Shown: positions 25,126 through 34,221, counted from the first letter of the stretch. The stretch: 64,000 nucleotides of DNA from Halorussus salilacus (GCF_024138125.1 NZ_CP099993.1:1302001-1366000), one strand, 5' to 3'. Made by a program: numbers and translations. Notes: a model not told the origin generated them from the sequence alone.

Positions 25126-27336
25126 TCAGTCCTCCCTTCTCCGACCCGCGTGGCCCGGATAGTCGCGCTCGAACCGGTCGTCTATCTCCTCGGCGCTGAA
25201 CTCGATTATCACCGGGCGGCCGTGGGGGCAGGCGTAGGGGTTCTCGCAGTCGTCGAGCGCCGACAGGAGTTCGACGACCGACCCCTCGCGCAGGGAGGTG
25301 TTGCCCGTGATGGAGGGGTAACAGGCGAGGTCGGCGAGCAGGTCGTCGGCGACCTGCTCGACGGTGTCGCCGCGGTCGTCGGCGTCGGTCGAGACGAACT
25401 CCCCGAGCGCGTCCCGGAGGAGTTCGGGGTCGAGGGTCGAGTCGAGGACGGTCGGGGCGGTCCGGACCCTGACGGTTCGGCTCGCGGCGTCGGCGCTCGC
25501 TCGCTCCGCGCGCTCGGCGCGAAAGCCGAGCGTCTCCAGCGCCTCGCGGTACTCGTCGAACACCGCGGCCTCGCCCGCGGTGAGTTCGAGTTCGACCGGC
25601 TGGGCGAGCATCTGGGTCGTCGTGTCGTCGGCGAACTCCGCGGCGAGTCGCTCGTAGTTGACCCGCTCGTCGGCGGCGTGCTGGTCCACGAGGACGAGTC
25701 CGTCGGGCGTCTCGGCGACGACGTAGGTGTCGTGGAGTTGACCCAGAATCCGCATCCGCGGAAGCCGGTCGAACTCGGGGTCGGGGGTCGGGTCGCCCGC
25801 GAGCGTCTCGGCCTCGGTCGGGGCCGAGAACTTCCGGTCGGAGTCGGCGACCGAGGAGGTGTCCGCAGTCGGGCGAGTATCGACAGTCGGGTCGGAGTCG
25901 GCCGCCGAGTCGGCCTCGGCGGCCGACTCCGGGGCGCGGGAACGAGACGACCCCTCGCCCGATTCCGAGGGCCCGGACGCCGCCGACGGCGGCGTCCGGG
26001 CCGTCTCCGCCTCGGTCACCGAGTTCGCAGAGGTCGCGTCCCCGGTCGAGCCCACGGAGCGTGCGTTTGCGGGCGAATCTACGGGTCCCTCGTTCGCGGT
26101 CGACTCCGAGACCCGCGAGTCGTCGGTCGGGGTCGACTGAGCCGACGAGTCCGTCTCTGGATTCGAATCCGCACCCGACTCGCCATCCGCGCCCAGCGTC
26201 GCCTGCTCGCGAGGGCGGTCGTCGGTCCCCGTCGCCAGTTCGGCCTGCTCGCTCTCGTCGGCGCGCTCGGGTTCGACGCGGGCCTCCTCGGGGGCGCTCG
26301 CGCCCCGCGGGGCCGACGACCGGACGAGGCCGTGGTCGAGCAGGGCGTCCTCGACCGCGCGCTCGACCGCCGCCTTCACGGCCGACTCCTTCTCCCAGCG
26401 ACACTCCATTTTCCTCGGGTGGACGTTCACGTCGACCTCGCTCGGGGGCACGTCCACGAACAGGACGGCGAAGGGGTAGCGCTCCGCGGAGAGCTGGCCG
26501 CCGTACGCCGAGAGGACGGCGTCTCGGACGACGGGAGAACTCACGTACCGGCCGTTGACGTAGGTCGAGAGGTACTCGCGGGTGCTTCGAGTGGTCTCGG
26601 GGTCGCTCACGTAGCCCGAGATCGAGACGCCCGCGTCGCTTTCGTCGCCTTCGACTCGAATCATCGACGTGGCGACCTCCCGGCCGTACACCGACAGGAG
26701 CGCCGACTGGAGGTCCCCCCGGCCGGTCGTGGCGAACACCTCGCGGCCGTCGTGGGTCAGCGACACGGCCACGTCGGGGTTTGCGAGCGCGTACCGGGTG
26801 ACCACGGTGTTGACGTGCGAGAACTCCGTGGTCGTGGTCTTGAGGTACTTGCGGCGCGCGGGGGTGTTGTAGAAGAGGTCGGCGACCTCCACGGTGGTCC
26901 CCTCGGGACGCCCCGCGGAACCGACCGACGCGACCTCGCCCTCGTCCATCCGGAGTTCGGTGGCGCGGTCGCCCTCTCGCGGTTTCGTCGTGATGGTCAC
27001 CCGAGCGACCGCGCCGATGGTGTGGAGCGCCTCGCCCCGGAAGCCCAGCGTCGTCACGCCCGAATCGAGGTCGTCTGCGTCCTCGATTTTGCTGGTGGTG
27101 TGTTCGCGGACCGCGGCGCGCACGTCGGCCTCGCTCATGCCGACGCCGTCGTCGCTGACGACGATGCGGTCGGTGCCGCCCGATTCGACCGTCACGTCGA
27201 TGCGGTCGGCGTCGGCGTCGAGGCTGTTCTCGACCAGTTCCTTGACGACCGAGGCGGGGCGCTCGACCACCTCGCCCGCCGCGATCTTCCGGATGGTGTC
27301 GTCGTCGAGTCGGGTGATTCGGTTGGTGTCGGTCAT
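25126..27336 (-). CDS. mutL: DNA mismatch repair protein MutL
   Basis: 736 residues. The N-terminal GHKL ATPase has IAAGEVVERPASVVKELVENSLDA, DDGVGM and GFRGEAL. A long Ser/Glu/Ala/Asp-rich linker (about residues 340-530) is far more repetitive than in bacterial MutL. The C-terminal domain keeps the metal-binding endonuclease motif DQHA-x2-E-x4-E (DQHAADERVNYE) and CPHGRP near the end, so this is a nicking MutL of the type found in organisms without MutH. It acts with MutS, encoded 2.7 kb away on the same strand. ATG at 27336 gives the standard MutL start. Confidence 0.96.
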   Translation of the reverse strand: MTDTNRITRLDDDTIRKIAAGEVVERPASVVKELVENSLDADADRIDVTVESGGTDRIVVSDDGVGMSEADVRAAVREHTTSKIEDADDLDSGVTTLGFRGEALHTIGAVARVTITTKPREGDRATELRMDEGEVASVGSAGRPEGTTVEVADLFYNTPARRKYLKTTTTEFSHVNTVVTRYALANPDVAVSLTHDGREVFATTGRGDLQSALLSVYGREVATSMIRVEGDESDAGVSISGYVSDPETTRSTREYLSTYVNGRYVSSPVVRDAVLSAYGGQLSAERYPFAVLFVDVPPSEVDVNVHPRKMECRWEKESAVKAAVERAVEDALLDHGLVRSSAPRGASAPEEARVEPERADESEQAELATGTDDRPREQATLGADGESGADSNPETDSSAQSTPTDDSRVSESTANEGPVDSPANARSVGSTGDATSANSVTEAETARTPPSAASGPSESGEGSSRSRAPESAAEADSAADSDPTVDTRPTADTSSVADSDRKFSAPTEAETLAGDPTPDPEFDRLPRMRILGQLHDTYVVAETPDGLVLVDQHAADERVNYERLAAEFADDTTTQMLAQPVELELTAGEAAVFDEYREALETLGFRAERAERASADAASRTVRVRTAPTVLDSTLDPELLRDALGEFVSTDADDRGDTVEQVADDLLADLACYPSITGNTSLREGSVVELLSALDDCENPYACPHGRPVIIEFSAEEIDDRFERDYPGHAGRRRED

Positions 27337-27470
27337 TGCTGTCCTCGCGGGAGAGTCGCTAGCGCCTACGACGAACGGGGGTGGTTTCAATCCATTGCTG
27401 ACCCCCGCGTGGCTCCGAGGGGCGTGGACGCCGAACAGTATATTTTACATATATTATAGCCATAGAAATT

Positions 27471-27477
27471 TTTATTA
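27471..27477 (+). promoter_or_regulatory. TATA box of the phospholipase-like gene
   Basis: TTTATTA in a markedly AT-rich tract lies 23-29 bp before the GTG at 27500, which supports that GTG as a leaderless start. Confidence 0.55.
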
Positions 27478-27499
27478 TCGTGTAGATTTTAGATAGATT

Positions 27500-28780
27500 G
27501 TGGTAGAAAATAATCCCGACCACAGCGATGACGTATCGAATCTCGGCCGCAGGACCGTCCTGAAGGCGACTTCCGGTGCCCTCGTGGGCGTCGGTCTGGG
27601 CGGCGTCGCGAGCGCCAGCGGCGACGGGAAGAACGACGAGCGGGTCGAAGGCGAGGTCCCCTACCCCGACCACAGCAAACTCCTCGTCGACGACTCGCTC
27701 ACGTCGCTCACTCCCCGGTACCACCTGCTGACGGTGGACGAGGACCGATTGCTCGAACTGGTCGAGGCGGCGAAACTGGACGAGGCCGACGAGCAAGAGG
27801 CCCGCGACAGCCTCAAGGACCTCTGGTCGACCTACGAGGTCCGCAAGGTCCGCGACGGGAAGGACTTCGTCCTCACGCTCGACGACGACGGCCCGAGCGC
27901 GCTCGGCGGGAAGGACGAGGCCGAGAAGTTCTCGACCGCCGGAGAGGCCGTCTCCTTCGGGTTCGCCAAGCGTAACGGCGGGCGCAACGAGATCGGTGCC
28001 CAGTGGTACGGTTCGACCCACAAGACCATGACGAGGGACGTGCTGGAGAGTCACTTCGACCTCTACAGCTACGAGGAAGACGACATCGTCGAGTACTCCC
28101 CGAAGCCCGACACGAACCCGTGTGACGGCTGTGGGCAGTGGGTCGAGTCGGCCGACTGGCCCAGCTGGGTCAAGGACGCCGTCAAGAAGGGGCTCAACGA
28201 GTTCGCCCACCACTACGGCCACTACTACGACCCCAACCACTACACCGTCGACCTCGGGTACGGCATCACCATCGAGTTCAACGGTCTGGGCGGCGCACCG
28301 TGGTTCTGCGAGTACGAGATGGGCGAGGCCGAGGACACCTCCTACTCGACCCAGCGCGAACACCTCGGACGTGCGATCCACTACGTCCAGGACGTGTCGG
28401 TGCCCCTCCACAGCGGCATGGGCATCGAGCAGATGAACCTCGAACTCGACTGCGACTTCGACGGCTGTGAGGTCCTCGACCCCTACTACGACCTCCACTA
28501 CAGCTACGAGGAGTGGGTCAAGAACAACCTCACCTCGGGCGAGAACTTCCTCGACGACTGCACGATGATCGCCTACAACAACGACCCCTTCGACTGCGTC
28601 GAGAACGTCGCCGACGAGGGCAACAGCTACGCCTACGAGGTGTTCCACCTCGTGAAGGAGAACGGGACGGACTTCGATAGCTGGAGTTCGACCGACTACG
28701 ACGACCTCGTCGAAGCGACCGCCAACTCCCTGAGCCACGGCTACGGCTACACCCACGCGCTCGTCGAACAGCTCTACTGA
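27500..28780 (+). CDS. Tat-exported zinc-dependent phospholipase C / S1-P1 nuclease-like protein
   Basis: 426 residues from GTG. A twin-arginine signal (GRRTVLKATSGA, cleavage region VASAS near residue 35) directs folded export. The mature domain has the arrangement of the zinc-dependent phospholipase C and S1/P1 nuclease fold: an early His-containing helix (GSTHKTMTRDVLESH), a His cluster (FAHHYGHYYDPNHY) and the signature-like REHLGRAIHYVQDVSVPLHSG near residue 295, which matches the pattern H-Y-x-x-D-x-x-x-P-x-H that holds two zinc ions. Substrate (phospholipid or nucleic acid) is not decided. Cys pairs may form disulfides. Located between mutL and mutS but on the opposite strand. Confidence 0.72.
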   Translation: MVENNPDHSDDVSNLGRRTVLKATSGALVGVGLGGVASASGDGKNDERVEGEVPYPDHSKLLVDDSLTSLTPRYHLLTVDEDRLLELVEAAKLDEADEQEARDSLKDLWSTYEVRKVRDGKDFVLTLDDDGPSALGGKDEAEKFSTAGEAVSFGFAKRNGGRNEIGAQWYGSTHKTMTRDVLESHFDLYSYEEDDIVEYSPKPDTNPCDGCGQWVESADWPSWVKDAVKKGLNEFAHHYGHYYDPNHYTVDLGYGITIEFNGLGGAPWFCEYEMGEAEDTSYSTQREHLGRAIHYVQDVSVPLHSGMGIEQMNLELDCDFDGCEVLDPYYDLHYSYEEWVKNNLTSGENFLDDCTMIAYNNDPFDCVENVADEGNSYAYEVFHLVKENGTDFDSWSSTDYDDLVEATANSLSHGYGYTHALVEQLY

Positions 28781-28807
28781 ACCCGGGAGTCCGTCTTCGA
28801 CGCTCGT

Positions 28808-28843
28808 CCGAACGACCTCCGTCGGCCGACGGAGGTCGTTCGG
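28808..28843. repeat. Perfect 36-bp loopless palindrome
   Basis: Bases 28808-28825 are the exact reverse complement of 28826-28843. It begins 28 bases after the phospholipase-like gene ends, in a spacer where two genes converge. It may serve as a two-way transcript end. Confidence 0.85.
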
Positions 28844-28921
28844 CTGACGAGTACCTGAGGACTTCCCGACGGTTTTTCTGCCGGTTACCCGACGATTGTC
28901 CGACCATCGAACCGGTCGAAC

Positions 28922-28961
28922 CCGGGACGACTGACCGACCGCGGTCGGTCAGTCGTCCCGG
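28922..28961. repeat. Perfect 40-bp loopless palindrome over a stop codon
   Basis: Bases 28922-28941 are the exact reverse complement of 28942-28961. The stop codon of the minus-strand lipoprotein (28949-28951) and its last codons lie inside it. It is unrelated in sequence to the 36-bp palindrome 80 bp away. Confidence 0.85.
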
Positions 28962-29941
28962 ATTCGGAGCGTCGTGCGGTAGTAACTGCCCCCGTACTCG
29001 TAGTGGCGACTCCACGTCCGAGCGCCCGACTCGTCGGGCGGGGTCGGGTCCTCTATGGCGAGGCGTTCGATGACCTCCTCGAACGCCTCGGATATCGGCT
29101 CGCGCTCGTCGTGCACGCCGCCGTCGGCCGCCTCCAGAACGTCGGCGACCGCCTCGGTCGGCTCGTCGAACGTAGCGTCGACGTGGTCGGCGAGAATTTC
29201 GCGCAACTCGGATTCGGAGTCGGCCACGCGCTCGGCCTCGTGGACGTACCGTCGGGTCTCGACGCTCCCCCTCTCGGCGCGAGCGCGCAGGGTCTGTGGC
29301 TCGTCGAGGAATTCGGTGTCGGGGTCGACTCGAACGTACTCGAACGGCGGGTCCGGAACGAGGTCGCTGTCGCCGGGGTCCAGCGGCTCGAAGTAGACCA
29401 CGCCGCGCTCGCCTCGGGGTCTCGCGGCGATGTCGTCGTCGTCGACGACCGCTCCGATGGCGTCCTGGGCCGCCCGCTCGACGATGTCGGCGTCGAGGTC
29501 CGACAGCCCCTCGCCGGGGTCCTCGACCGGGTCGACGCCGTCGGGCGCGTCCTCGACCGGTTCGAACCAGAACTCCCACCGGTCGAGCGACGCCTCTTCG
29601 ACTTCGGTCACGGCGACCCGGTAGTACGCGCCCTCGTGTTCGGCGTAGGCTGGCGTCGGGGAGCCGTCGGGTTCGTAGGGCGCGATGGGCTGGGCCTCGG
29701 TCGTCAGCGTTCCGGAGTCGAGCAGTTCCGCGACGAGCGCGTCGGCGTGGTAGCGAACGTGGAGCGTTCCGCGCCGGGGTTCCCACGCGAACAGGTCGGT
29801 CAGCGAGGTGCCGCCCGACGGACTGCTCAACAGGGAGTAGCGCGCGCCGTCGTCCGAGAGGACCGAACAGCCGGGAAGCACGCCGACGAGGCCGATGCCA
29901 GCGAGTCGCAGCGCGTCCCGGCGAGAGGGTTGGAGGACCAT
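28949..29941 (-). CDS. Predicted Tat lipoprotein of unknown function
   Basis: 330 residues from the ATG at 29941. SRRDALRLAGIGLVGVLPGC is a twin-arginine signal ending in a lipobox (Cys about 25). The mature protein is strongly acidic, with Trp/Tyr-containing beta motifs (HYEYGGSYYRTTL at the C terminus) that recur in an earlier segment (EHEGAYYRVAVTEV). A longer in-frame start at 30004 would place 21 extra residues before the twin-arginine and is less likely. No enzyme motif recognised. Confidence 0.78.
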   Translation of the reverse strand: MVLQPSRRDALRLAGIGLVGVLPGCSVLSDDGARYSLLSSPSGGTSLTDLFAWEPRRGTLHVRYHADALVAELLDSGTLTTEAQPIAPYEPDGSPTPAYAEHEGAYYRVAVTEVEEASLDRWEFWFEPVEDAPDGVDPVEDPGEGLSDLDADIVERAAQDAIGAVVDDDDIAARPRGERGVVYFEPLDPGDSDLVPDPPFEYVRVDPDTEFLDEPQTLRARAERGSVETRRYVHEAERVADSESELREILADHVDATFDEPTEAVADVLEAADGGVHDEREPISEAFEEVIERLAIEDPTPPDESGARTWSRHYEYGGSYYRTTLRIRDD

Positions 29942-30011
29942 TTCTATCGGAGGTGCGTGGACGCCGGGGATAAGTTTTCTGCAGAAGAGGTGGGAGAGAT
30001 ACAAATCGCGG

Positions 30012-32753
30012 TCAGTCGCCGTCGAGTCGCTGTTTCCACTCCTGAGCCCTGTTCAGGAGCTCGACCGGGGCGGTGTCGCTCACCGACAGTTCGGCGAGCT
30101 CTTCGAGGACGGCCTCTGCGTCCTCGCCGAACCGCTCGCGGAGGTCGTCCTCGGGGTCGGTCGGACCGGTCGCGTCGCTCTCGGTCGGTTCTCGGATCTC
30201 GTCCTCCGTCCGGAGTTCGCCGCTTCCCACGTCGAAGACGACCTGTTTCGTCCCGCCCGACCCCCCGCCCTTGGTCTCGATGGCCTCGTCGGCCCGGAGC
30301 TTTTCGAGCACGTCTCTGGAGCGCTCGACGACCGGGCCGGGCACGCCCGCGAGGTCGGCGACGTGGATGCCGTACGACCGGTCGGTCGGTCCCTCCTCGA
30401 CGGTCCGGAGGAAGGTCACGTCGTTCGATTCGTCGGCCGGACGGGACTCCGTCCCGCTGGAAGACGGCGGTTCGCCGTCGACCGCGACGTGGACGTTCGC
30501 CACTCGGTCGAGGTGGTCGGCGAGGGTGGTGAGCTCGTGGTAGTGGGTGGCGAACAGGGTCTTCGCTCGGACCTCGTTGTGGAGGTACTCGGTGGCGGCC
30601 CACGCGATGGAGATGCCGTCGTAGGTCGCGGTTCCCCGGCCCACCTCGTCGAGAATCACGAGCGACTGGTCGCTGGCGGAGTGGAGGATGTTGCTGAGTT
30701 CCTGCATCTCGACCATGAACGTCGACCGACCCTGCGCGAGTTCGTCGAGCGCGCCGACCCGGGTGTAGATGCCATCGACGAGACCTATCTCTGCGGATTC
30801 GGCGGGGACGAAGCTCCCGACCTGCGCGAGCAGGGTTATCAGGGCGACCTGACGCATGTAGGTCGACTTGCCCGACATGTTGGGGCCGGTCACCACGAGG
30901 AACTGGCGGTCGCCGCCGAGTTCGGCGTCGTTGGGGACGAACTCGGTGGTGCGCTCGACCACGGGGTGGCGACCCGCCTCGATGCGGAGGTCGCCCGACT
31001 CACGGAGGTCGGGGCGGACCCAGTCGTTCTCGACCGCGTGGACCGCGAGCGACGCCAGCGCGTCGATTTCGGCGAGCGCGCGGCCGACCGACTGGAGGAG
31101 GTCGGCGCGCGCGGCGACACGGTCGCGGAGGTCGGCGAACAGCTCGTACTCCAGCTCCCCGCGGCGCTCTTCGAGGCGCAGAATCTCGCGTTCGCGCTCG
31201 TCGAGTTCGTCGGTGGTGTAGCGCTCGGAGTTCTTGAGGCTCTTGAGCCGGTCGTAGTGGTCGGGGACCTTCTCGGTCTCGGACTTGCCGACCTGAATGT
31301 AGTAGCCGTCGGTCTTGTTGCGGTCGACCTGGAGGTGTGCGATGCCGTGTGCGCGCTTCTCGCGGTCGTCCAGCGTGTCGAGCCACTCCTCGGCCTCCTC
31401 GTGGCGCTCGATGAGTTCGTCGAGTTCGTCGTCGTGGCCGCGCCGGAAGAGGCCGCCCTCGGTAATCGTTCCGGGCGGGTCGTCGGCGAGCGCGTCGAGT
31501 TCCCCGGCGAGCGCGGCGGCCGCCTCGCGGTCGGGCCGGGCGACGATATCCGCGAGGGGCGACCCCGACAGTCGGGGGTCGCTGGCGATGGCGTCGGCGA
31601 CCTGCGGCAGGAGGGCGAGCGTCTCGCGGACCCGGAGGAGGTCGCGGGCGTCTGCGCTCCCGTGGGCCGACCTGCTCGCGAGCCGTTCGAGGTCGTAGGC
31701 GTCGCCGAGCGTCTCCCGGAGGCCCTCGCGGGCCAGCGCGGAGTCGGCGAGCGCGGCGACCGAGTCGCCGCGCTCGCGGAGGGTCCCGAGGTCGCGGCGC
31801 GGTCGCTGGAGCCACTCCCTGAGGCGGCGCTTGCCCGGACTCGTGACGGTGTGGTCGATGGTCGAAAAGAGCGACCCCTCCCGGTCGCCCTGCATCGTCT
31901 CGGTGAGTTCGAGGTTTCGCTGGGTCGTCGCGTCGAGTTCGACGTGGTCGTCGCCCCGGAAGCGCCGGAGGCGGGTCATCGACGCCCGGACGCCCGTGCC
32001 GGTCTCCTCGACGTACGAGAGGAGCGCGCCCGCCGCCCGCACCTCGGGGCGCTCGTCGCCGTCGAGTCCGAGGCTGTCGAGGGTCTCCGCGCCGAACTGC
32101 TCGCGGGTCGCGTGAGTCGCCCGGCCGGGCGCGAACGCCTCCGCGCGGTGGACCGAGAGGACGGCGTCGGTGCGCTCGCGCACCCGGTCGAGGAAGGCGT
32201 CGTCGTTGCGAACGTCGGGGCCCGGCAGGACCTCCGCGGGGTCGAACCGATAGAGTTCGGTGAACGCCCGGGCGGTCGCGTCCTCCGGGTCGGACCCCGA
32301 CGCGTCGGTCACGAGGAACCGGCCAGTGGTCACGTCGGCGAACGCGAGGCCGTAGCGGTCGTCGGCGACCCGGACCACCGCCGCGATGTACCGCGCGTCG
32401 GCGTCGGCGGTCTCCAGCAGGGTGCCCGGCGTCACGACCCGGGTTATCTCGCGGGCGTGGCCGTCTGCGGTCTCGTGCTGGTCGGCGACCGCGACCCGGT
32501 AGCCCCGCTCGACCAGCCCCTTGAGGTGGGGGGTGAGCTTGTCGACCGGGACGCCCGCCATCGGGTAGTTCGAGCCGTGGCTCGACTTCTGGGAGACCTT
32601 CAGGTCGAGGAGGGCGGCCACTTCCTCGGCGTCGTCGCCGAAGAACTCGTAGAAGTCCCCGACCTGCATCACGAGGAAGTCGGCGTCGGTCTCTGCCTTG
32701 AGCGAGAGGAACTCGCCGACGATGCCGGTCGCCTCGGTGTCAGTCTCGGACAC
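30012..32753 (-). CDS. mutS: DNA mismatch repair protein MutS
   Basis: About 913 residues. The mismatch-wedge motif Phe-x-Glu is in GDFYEFFGDDA near residue 36. The ATPase has Walker A TGPNMSGKSTY (about residues 618-628), Walker B VILDEVGRGTATYDG and the FATHYHEL switch. It recognises mispairs and loops and recruits MutL. The GTG at 32753 is preferred because a good ribosome-binding sequence GGAGGTG stands 6 bases before it; a GTG three codons upstream is possible. Residues near 800-870 form an acidic, poorly conserved tail insert. Confidence 0.96.
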   Translation of the reverse strand: MSETDTEATGIVGEFLSLKAETDADFLVMQVGDFYEFFGDDAEEVAALLDLKVSQKSSHGSNYPMAGVPVDKLTPHLKGLVERGYRVAVADQHETADGHAREITRVVTPGTLLETADADARYIAAVVRVADDRYGLAFADVTTGRFLVTDASGSDPEDATARAFTELYRFDPAEVLPGPDVRNDDAFLDRVRERTDAVLSVHRAEAFAPGRATHATREQFGAETLDSLGLDGDERPEVRAAGALLSYVEETGTGVRASMTRLRRFRGDDHVELDATTQRNLELTETMQGDREGSLFSTIDHTVTSPGKRRLREWLQRPRRDLGTLRERGDSVAALADSALAREGLRETLGDAYDLERLASRSAHGSADARDLLRVRETLALLPQVADAIASDPRLSGSPLADIVARPDREAAAALAGELDALADDPPGTITEGGLFRRGHDDELDELIERHEEAEEWLDTLDDREKRAHGIAHLQVDRNKTDGYYIQVGKSETEKVPDHYDRLKSLKNSERYTTDELDEREREILRLEERRGELEYELFADLRDRVAARADLLQSVGRALAEIDALASLAVHAVENDWVRPDLRESGDLRIEAGRHPVVERTTEFVPNDAELGGDRQFLVVTGPNMSGKSTYMRQVALITLLAQVGSFVPAESAEIGLVDGIYTRVGALDELAQGRSTFMVEMQELSNILHSASDQSLVILDEVGRGTATYDGISIAWAATEYLHNEVRAKTLFATHYHELTTLADHLDRVANVHVAVDGEPPSSSGTESRPADESNDVTFLRTVEEGPTDRSYGIHVADLAGVPGPVVERSRDVLEKLRADEAIETKGGGSGGTKQVVFDVGSGELRTEDEIREPTESDATGPTDPEDDLRERFGEDAEAVLEELAELSVSDTAPVELLNRAQEWKQRLDGD

Positions 32754-32911
32754 GGCGACCACCTCCCCGGAGGGGCGAGCGCGCGAGTAGAGTCATGGTG
32801 GAATCGAAGGAGCGAGCGCGACTAAAACGGTGCGGGTTCGGCGCGAGGGGCATTCGAGAGATTGGATTTCGGCGTCGTCGCGAACTCCGACGGTGTTACC
32901 ACGAAGTCGTA

Positions 32912-33000
32912 GAAAGCCCCCGGGCGCTCGCGGCCGGCCCCTTTCGGTCCCACCCACGGCGGTTGGTCGGACAGTCGCTTCCCGGCGGCTGGTCGGATAG
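32912..33000. repeat. GAAAGCCCCCG...GGCCCCTTTC repeat, copy 1
   Basis: Starts GAAAGCCCCCG (32912) and reaches GGCCCCTTTC (ends 32945), then GGTCCCACCC and a GC-rich tail with two related units (CGGCGGTTGGTCGG, CGGCGGCTGGTCGG). The same order of motifs occurs at 46528-46692. Here the central part is short. It fills most of the spacer between mutS and copZ; no gene is supported in the rest. Confidence 0.75.
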
Positions 33001-33052
33001 CAATCGCTCGTGGGAAAGTCCCTCCGGCGCGAAAATCGAAATCCGCCTCGCC

Positions 33053-33250
33053 TCAGGCCTTCGCCTGATAGCCAGCGTCCTCGACGGCGGCGACGAGGTC
33101 ATCGTCGGGCGCGTCGCCCTCGACGGTCACGGAGTCGGTCTCGTTGTCGGCGTCGGCGTCCTCCACGCCGGGCACGTCGCGGAGCGCGTTCTCGACCGTT
33201 TCCTCACAGCCGCCACAGCTCATGCCTTCGACGGTGATCTGTTTTGCCAT
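33053..33250 (-). CDS. copZ: CopZ-like copper chaperone (single HMA domain)
   Basis: 65 residues, one heavy-metal-associated domain: ITVEGMSCGGCEETVENAL with the metal-binding Cys pair GMSCGGC at residues 9-15 and a closing VEDAGYQAKA. It binds Cu(I) and hands it to partner proteins such as the P1B ATPase encoded at 17-19 kb. Divergent from the Cys-rich copper-storage-like gene at 33538, with which it probably shares a copper-responsive control region. Confidence 0.9.
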   Translation of the reverse strand: MAKQITVEGMSCGGCEETVENALRDVPGVEDADADNETDSVTVEGDAPDDDLVAAVEDAGYQAKA

Positions 33251-33537
33251 GATCGAACGTAGGCGCTCGTCCCTTTTCCGGGTTTCCCCTTTGGACGTTC
33301 GAGTTCGGAGCGCGTTCGGTTCGGAAAGTGAGGCCTCGCGGGCAGGTATCTTTGAATCCAAAGCCGTCTTCGCGGGGTCGGGAGCCGTCCCGAGTTCCGC
33401 GACGCCGGGACCGCAGGCGGTCGCCGGAATGTCGGTGCGACGGCGACGGCCCGAGCGCGCCGAACTCGGCGCGCTCGGGCGGCTTGAACCCTTAGCCTCA
33501 ACGAATAAACGTCGGTCCGTCGTAGTCCTGTTCCGCG
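33251..33537. other. Divergent spacer between the two copper genes
   Basis: 287 bp holding the promoters of copZ (leftward) and the Cys-rich gene (rightward). A perfect 15-bp stem (33449-33463 with 33466-33480, 2-nt loop) lies 57 bp before the rightward ATG. It could be an operator or a leader hairpin. No gene seen. Confidence 0.55.
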
Positions 33538-33879
33538 ATGGCACTACAACAGCTCGACGTGAGCGACGAGATGGACGAGTGTATCGACAACTGCTTCGAG
33601 GCGACCCAGGCGTGCGAGTGGTGCGCCGACGAATGCATCGACGAGGACGAGGACATGGCCCGGTGCATCCGACTCTGCCGGGACGTGGCCGACATCGCCA
33701 GCATGCACGCCCGGTTCATGGTCCGAAGCTCCGAGTTCCACGAGGACCTCGCGGCGACCTGCGCCGACGCCTGCGAGGAGTGCGCCGACGAGTGCGAGCA
33801 ACACGACCACGAACACTGTCAGGTCTGTGCCGACGTGCTCAGGGAGTGCGCCGAGTCCTGCCGCCAGATGGCGTCCTAG
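33538..33879 (+). CDS. Cys-rich four-helix copper-storage-like protein (Csp/DUF326)
   Basis: 113 residues with 16 or so Cys arranged as CxxxC and CxxC along amphipathic helices (CIDNCFEATQACEWCADEC, CIRLC, CADACEECADEC, CQVCADVLRECAESC). This pattern is that of the four-helix-bundle Csp copper storage proteins, which line the inside of the bundle with Cys thiolates and bind many Cu(I). No export signal, so cytosolic storage is expected. The divergent neighbour is a CopZ chaperone, which strengthens the copper assignment. Confidence 0.88.
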   Translation: MALQQLDVSDEMDECIDNCFEATQACEWCADECIDEDEDMARCIRLCRDVADIASMHARFMVRSSEFHEDLAATCADACEECADECEQHDHEHCQVCADVLRECAESCRQMAS

Positions 33880-34166
33880 AGCCGCGAGCCGATTTCTTCG
33901 GCCAGTTTCCGGGCCGCCGCGACGTGGTCGTCGGCCTCTTCGTTGCCGGTCTTCTCGACGTTAGACAGGAGCATCTCGACCTGTCCGACGCGCTTCTCGA
34001 CGACGGCTTCCGGCACGTCCGGCCCGACAGCGTCCTCGCAGACCGCCTCGGCCTCGCCGAGCCACCTGCTCGCCGACGCCTCGACGGGCAGGCTGGCGGT
34101 CGCTTCGAGGTGGGCGTGCAGGTCGGCGACGAGTTCGGGGAGGTCGTCGTTTTCGGAATCAGTCAA
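33876..34166 (-). CDS. Small alpha-helical protein of unknown function
   Basis: 96 residues from a TTG that gives the common haloarchaeal start TDSENDDLPEL; a frame extension to a GTG at 34247 is possible but would add a basic, Ser/Thr-rich stretch and overlap the upstream gene. The sequence is helical and acidic, with regular Leu/Val spacing (VEKRVGQVEMLLSNVEKTG) suggesting a coiled coil or helical bundle. It converges on the Cys-rich copper gene and overlaps its stop by 4 bases. Confidence 0.65.
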   Translation of the reverse strand: MTDSENDDLPELVADLHAHLEATASLPVEASASRWLGEAEAVCEDAVGPDVPEAVVEKRVGQVEMLLSNVEKTGNEEADDHVAAARKLAEEIGSRL

Positions 34167-34221
34167 AGTTCTACGAGTGAGGCGGAACGTTTGCCCCGAT
34201 ACCGAACGAGGGGCTACCGTG

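Noticed and set aside
29895-32825. 976-codon open frame on the plus strand opposite mutS
   Set aside because: It is antisense to a complete MutS, and no known domain is visible.
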